From: Pseudobutyrivibrio sp.
GTDB lineage: Bacteria > Bacillota > Clostridia > Lachnospirales > Lachnospiraceae
Direction of reading: 5' to 3'
Length of the DNA stretch: 64,000 bases
Assembly (NCBI RefSeq): GCF_015057185.1
Contig: NZ_SVEV01000001.1
Coordinates: forward strand, 62,001 to 126,000
Shown: positions 61,522 through 64,000 of the stretch, one piece after another
How the letters are laid out: each line of letters starts with the position of its first letter
Numbering within the stretch: the stretch's first letter is position 1
The notes under the pieces: generated by a model
What the model was told of the DNA's origin: nothing
The model's database searches: none
What the model saw: only the letters and a program-made list of their open reading frames with translations
Made by a program: the position numbers and the translations under genes

Positions 61522-62559
61522 ATGAAGGATATCATTCTAGGAAGCACTGGCATAAAGGTTCCTCAAAACGGTTTTGGCGCTCTTCCAATTCAAAGAGTCT
61601 CAATAGATGATGCTGTAGTGATTTTACGCAAAGCTTATGATGGCGGAATGCGTTTTTTTGATACTGCTAGAGCATATAGTGATAGTGAAATAAAACTAGG
61701 CGAAGCTTTTGGAACAGGCTACGTTAAACGTGAAGAAATTATTATTGCTACAAAAACTGCTGCTAAAACACCTGAAGGTTTTTGGAAAGATTTAGATACT
61801 TCCCTATCAAATTTAAAGACTGATTATATTGATATCTATCAATTACATATGATGCCTGAATGTTATAAACCAGGTGACAGTACTGGACTATATGAATGTT
61901 TACTTAAAGCTAAACAACAAGGCAAAATTAGACATATAGGTGGTACAGCACACAAGCTTGGTGTTGCTCGAGAAATAATTGAATCCGGTTTATATGAAAC
62001 TCTACAATATCCTATGAGCTATCTTGCTACTGATAAGGAAATTGAACTTATCAAATTATGTAATCAGCATAATATGGGATTTATTGCAATGAAAGGTCTA
62101 GCTGGTGGATTAATCACTAATTCTACTGCTGCTATGGCTTTTATTTCTCAATTTGATGGTGCCGTTCCTATTTGGGGAATTCAAAAAGAATCAGAGCTTG
62201 AAGAATGGCTTGTTTTCATGGACATTACCCCTTCATTGAATCATGAAATCAAAGCATTTATTGAAGATGAACGTAAAGAATTAATGGGTGAATTTTGCAG
62301 AGGCTGCGGATACTGCATGCCATGTACTGTTGGAATACAAATTAATCAGTGTAACCGTATGTCTCTCATGCTTAGACGTGCTCCTTCTAGGGACTGGTTA
62401 AATGAACACTGGCAGGCAGAAATGGAAAAAATAAATGACTGTGTTGAATGTGGAAAATGCATGACTCACTGTCCATACGAGTTACAAATTCCTACTCTTC
62501 TACGAAAAAATCTTGAGGATTATCACGAAGTTCTCGCAGGAAATAGAAAAGTTCAGTAA
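61522..62559 (+). CDS. Aldo/keto reductase with C-terminal 4Fe-4S ferredoxin domain
   Basis: The 345-residue product has an NAD(P)H-dependent TIM-barrel reductase (about 1-245) with the catalytic tetrad in FDTARAYSDSE (Asp, Tyr), ATKTA (Lys) and YQLHMM (His). Two Cys clusters follow: CRGCGYCMPCTVGI near residue 256 and CVECGKCMTHCPYEL near 307, the latter a classic [4Fe-4S] motif. Such fused enzymes are common in clostridia, with unknown substrates and probable electron bifurcation or ferredoxin coupling. CGGAGG precedes the ATG. It is a single-gene unit with its own promoter and terminator. Confidence 0.92.
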   Translation: MKDIILGSTGIKVPQNGFGALPIQRVSIDDAVVILRKAYDGGMRFFDTARAYSDSEIKLGEAFGTGYVKREEIIIATKTAAKTPEGFWKDLDTSLSNLKTDYIDIYQLHMMPECYKPGDSTGLYECLLKAKQQGKIRHIGGTAHKLGVAREIIESGLYETLQYPMSYLATDKEIELIKLCNQHNMGFIAMKGLAGGLITNSTAAMAFISQFDGAVPIWGIQKESELEEWLVFMDITPSLNHEIKAFIEDERKELMGEFCRGCGYCMPCTVGIQINQCNRMSLMLRRAPSRDWLNEHWQAEMEKINDCVECGKCMTHCPYELQIPTLLRKNLEDYHEVLAGNRKVQ

Positions 62560-62566
62560 ATATAAT

Positions 62567-62603
62567 GGACTCCATACTTTATTGCATGGAGTCCCTTGTT
62601 TTC
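62567..62603 (+). terminator. Rho-independent terminator after the aldo/keto reductase
   Basis: GGACTCCAT (62567-62575) pairs perfectly with ATGGAGTCC (62586-62594), followed by CTTGTTTTC. Confidence 0.85.
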
Positions 62604-62708
62604 TTCAATGTGAACATCATCTGAATCTTAGCTGAATCCTAATCGCAAACTACTGTATTAGATATTAAATTGTAATACAATGCATTTTAGAAAATATAGG
62701 AGAAATAT

Positions 62709-63926
62709 ATGCGAAAACGAGGATTCAAAAAATTTTTAAAAGGTGTAATAATCTCTTTCACTATTGCCCTATTTATCGAAGGCGGATTATTAATTTGGGG
62801 CAATATTTCATATGTAAAGGCTAGTATATCGATGCTCTCCCGCCCAGAAGTTGCAGTAGATTCTTCAAAGGGGCCTATGGAAGGTGAGCAAACACTAGCT
62901 ACTACAGATGAATTAGAAGATCCTGAAAACACTGGCTCTGAACTAAGCTTTGATGCCACCACATATCCTTATAGAGAGCTTCTAAATGAAAGAGAACAAG
63001 CTGTATACAACCAAGTATATTCAAATGCCTTGGATTATAATACAGAAGCCTTTACATTAACGGAAACACTTACTTCTGATGAACTAATCGAAACAATGAA
63101 CTGTGTTTACAATGATCATCCAGAATTGTTTTGGCTTAACACCTCATATCAATATGGGTACAACTCTTCTAATGAAATTGTTAAGGTTCAATTAAGCTAT
63201 GGAATCTCAAAAAGTAATCTAGACAGCGCTAAAACTGCTTACAACAATGCTATAGAAAATATAGTTAGTGGCGCTTCGTCTTATGAATCAGAAATAGAAA
63301 TTGAGTTATATGTTCATGATGCTATTTGTGAATTAGCAACCTATAATTCTAATGCAGAATTAAACCAAAGTGCCTACTCTGCCCTTGTTAACGGTTCTAC
63401 AGTTTGCGCAGGCTATGCTAGAGCATTTCAAAATGTGTGTCAAGAATTAGGCTTGACCTGCTACTATCTCACTGGTACAGCTGATGGTGGCGATCATGCA
63501 TGGAATATAATTTCAATTGATGGAAATTTTTACAATGTAGATTTGACTTGGGATGATTCTATTTCTGAAAGCTATGGTTCTTCCGTTTATACTTATTTTA
63601 ATTTAACTGATAGTGAAATTGGTGTTGATCATACTAGAAGTACTTTGTCAGCAAATTTACCAGCATGCACTTCCACTGAAATGAGCTATACAAATGTATA
63701 TGGCGCTACTATTGAAATTGATGATATTGATAATCAAAGTGGAAGTCAGCTTACAGACGGGAACTTTACAATCCAAGCACCCCCAGAACCAATAATTGAT
63801 TGGCACGATGGACCTTCTGGTAATAATCCTATTAATAGCGCACCTTCAAATGAGCCAATTAATAATGAAATGGAAAATAATGTTCCAATGAATAGAAATG
63901 ATATGGGAAACAAAGGCGGCCATTAA
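62709..63926 (+). CDS. Secreted/membrane-anchored transglutaminase-like protein
   Basis: The 405-residue product has an N-terminal membrane helix (about 11-31), an extracytoplasmic linker, a helical region (about 85-180) and a transglutaminase-like papain fold. Catalytic Cys lies in VNGSTVCAGYARAFQ, His in GGDHAWNII and Asp in FYNVDLTWDD. The tail from about residue 355 is Pro/Asn/Met-rich and low in complexity. Bacterial members act as proteases, amidases or crosslinkers at the surface; the function is unknown here. AGGAGA precedes the ATG. A terminator overlaps the stop. Confidence 0.87.
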   Translation: MRKRGFKKFLKGVIISFTIALFIEGGLLIWGNISYVKASISMLSRPEVAVDSSKGPMEGEQTLATTDELEDPENTGSELSFDATTYPYRELLNEREQAVYNQVYSNALDYNTEAFTLTETLTSDELIETMNCVYNDHPELFWLNTSYQYGYNSSNEIVKVQLSYGISKSNLDSAKTAYNNAIENIVSGASSYESEIEIELYVHDAICELATYNSNAELNQSAYSALVNGSTVCAGYARAFQNVCQELGLTCYYLTGTADGGDHAWNIISIDGNFYNVDLTWDDSISESYGSSVYTYFNLTDSEIGVDHTRSTLSANLPACTSTEMSYTNVYGATIEIDDIDNQSGSQLTDGNFTIQAPPEPIIDWHDGPSGNNPINSAPSNEPINNEMENNVPMNRNDMGNKGGH

Positions 63927-63944
63927 GGCCGCCTCTCTTCTTTT
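63915..63944 (+). terminator. Terminator overlapping the transglutaminase stop codon
   Basis: GGCGGCC (63915-63921) pairs with GGCCGCC (63927-63933) around ATTAA, which includes the stop codon, followed by TCTCTTCTTTT. The opposite strand also runs into TTTGTTT, so it may serve both directions. Confidence 0.85.
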
Positions 63945-64000
63945 AATATTTACATACAAATTCTTGACTGAATTCATCTGGATTAACATGAGTTGACATA
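63943..64000 (-). CDS. Possible C-terminal end of a minus-strand gene
   Basis: The minus-strand frame from the window edge to TAA at 63945-63943 reads roughly MSTHVNPDEFSQEFVCKY and is open to the edge. It abuts a terminator that would also work on this strand. The fragment is too short to identify. Confidence 0.3.
   Translation of the reverse strand, partial: MSTHVNPDEFSQEFVCKY

Overview
The window is chromosomal DNA from a low-GC Gram-positive anaerobe. The gene content and order point to the Clostridia, family Lachnospiraceae, most like Butyrivibrio/Pseudobutyrivibrio. The main clues are rpsO-pnp, rex, the mreBCD-pbp2-minC-rodA-mgsA order, sepF behind yggS, asrABC sulfite reductase and a class B sortase. 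The genus is an inference from synteny and protein flavour; no rRNA gene is present. No tRNA, rRNA or CRISPR array was seen.

Region 1 (1-46.84 kb) holds only plus-strand core genes. It begins with a partial unknown gene, then rpsO and pnp (each with a structured leader), an ABC-F ATPase, rex, a coiled-coil hypothetical, a CBS/CorC-type protein, yebC, glgA, ftsK and fhs. Next come a zinc-ribbon/TPR membrane protein, rlmH, pyrimidine-nucleoside phosphorylase, phoH, a degenerate 7TM-HD protein, ybeY, a DUF3048 lipoprotein, a SpoVB-like flippase, two flavoproteins, mutS, mutL, miaA and a PLP 'aluminium resistance' enzyme. The cell-shape cluster mreB-mreC-mreD-pbp2-minC-rodA follows, then mgsA, a D,D-carboxypeptidase, two poorly known genes, yggS, sepF, aroB, lspA and rluD.

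Region 2 (46.84-51.0 kb) starts where gene orientation flips to minus. A XerS-like tyrosine recombinase lies next to a 28-bp dif-like site. It is followed by a visibly GC-richer, probably acquired block: two radical SAM-type proteins, a cupin and an Rrf2 repressor with three matching operators. The block ends in the truncated end of an IS21-family element.

Region 3 (51.0-57.6 kb) shows a deletion scar that removed the 5' ends of two divergent genes, a HAD phosphatase and a Crp-type regulator. Beyond it is a sulfite-reduction locus: a hydrosulfide/formate-nitrite channel, asrC, asrB, asrA, an intact Crp/Fnr regulator, a HemC-HemD chimera and bioY. Two TGTGA-N6-TCACA palindromes flank the locus and match the CRP-like recognition helix (RETVSR) of that regulator.

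Region 4 (57.7-64 kb) has a class B sortase with its likely anchored substrate, a CTTGT x8 microsatellite inside a possible small-RNA gene, a VapBC-type toxin-antitoxin pair, a ferredoxin-fused aldo/keto reductase and a secreted transglutaminase-like protein.

The items most worth a second look are the dif-like site at the strand switch, the Rrf2 and Crp mini-regulons read directly from their operators, the HemC-HemD chimera, the HD-less HD protein between phoH and ybeY, the missing catalytic Asp of MgsA, minC without minD/minE, and the divergent-gene deletion scar.
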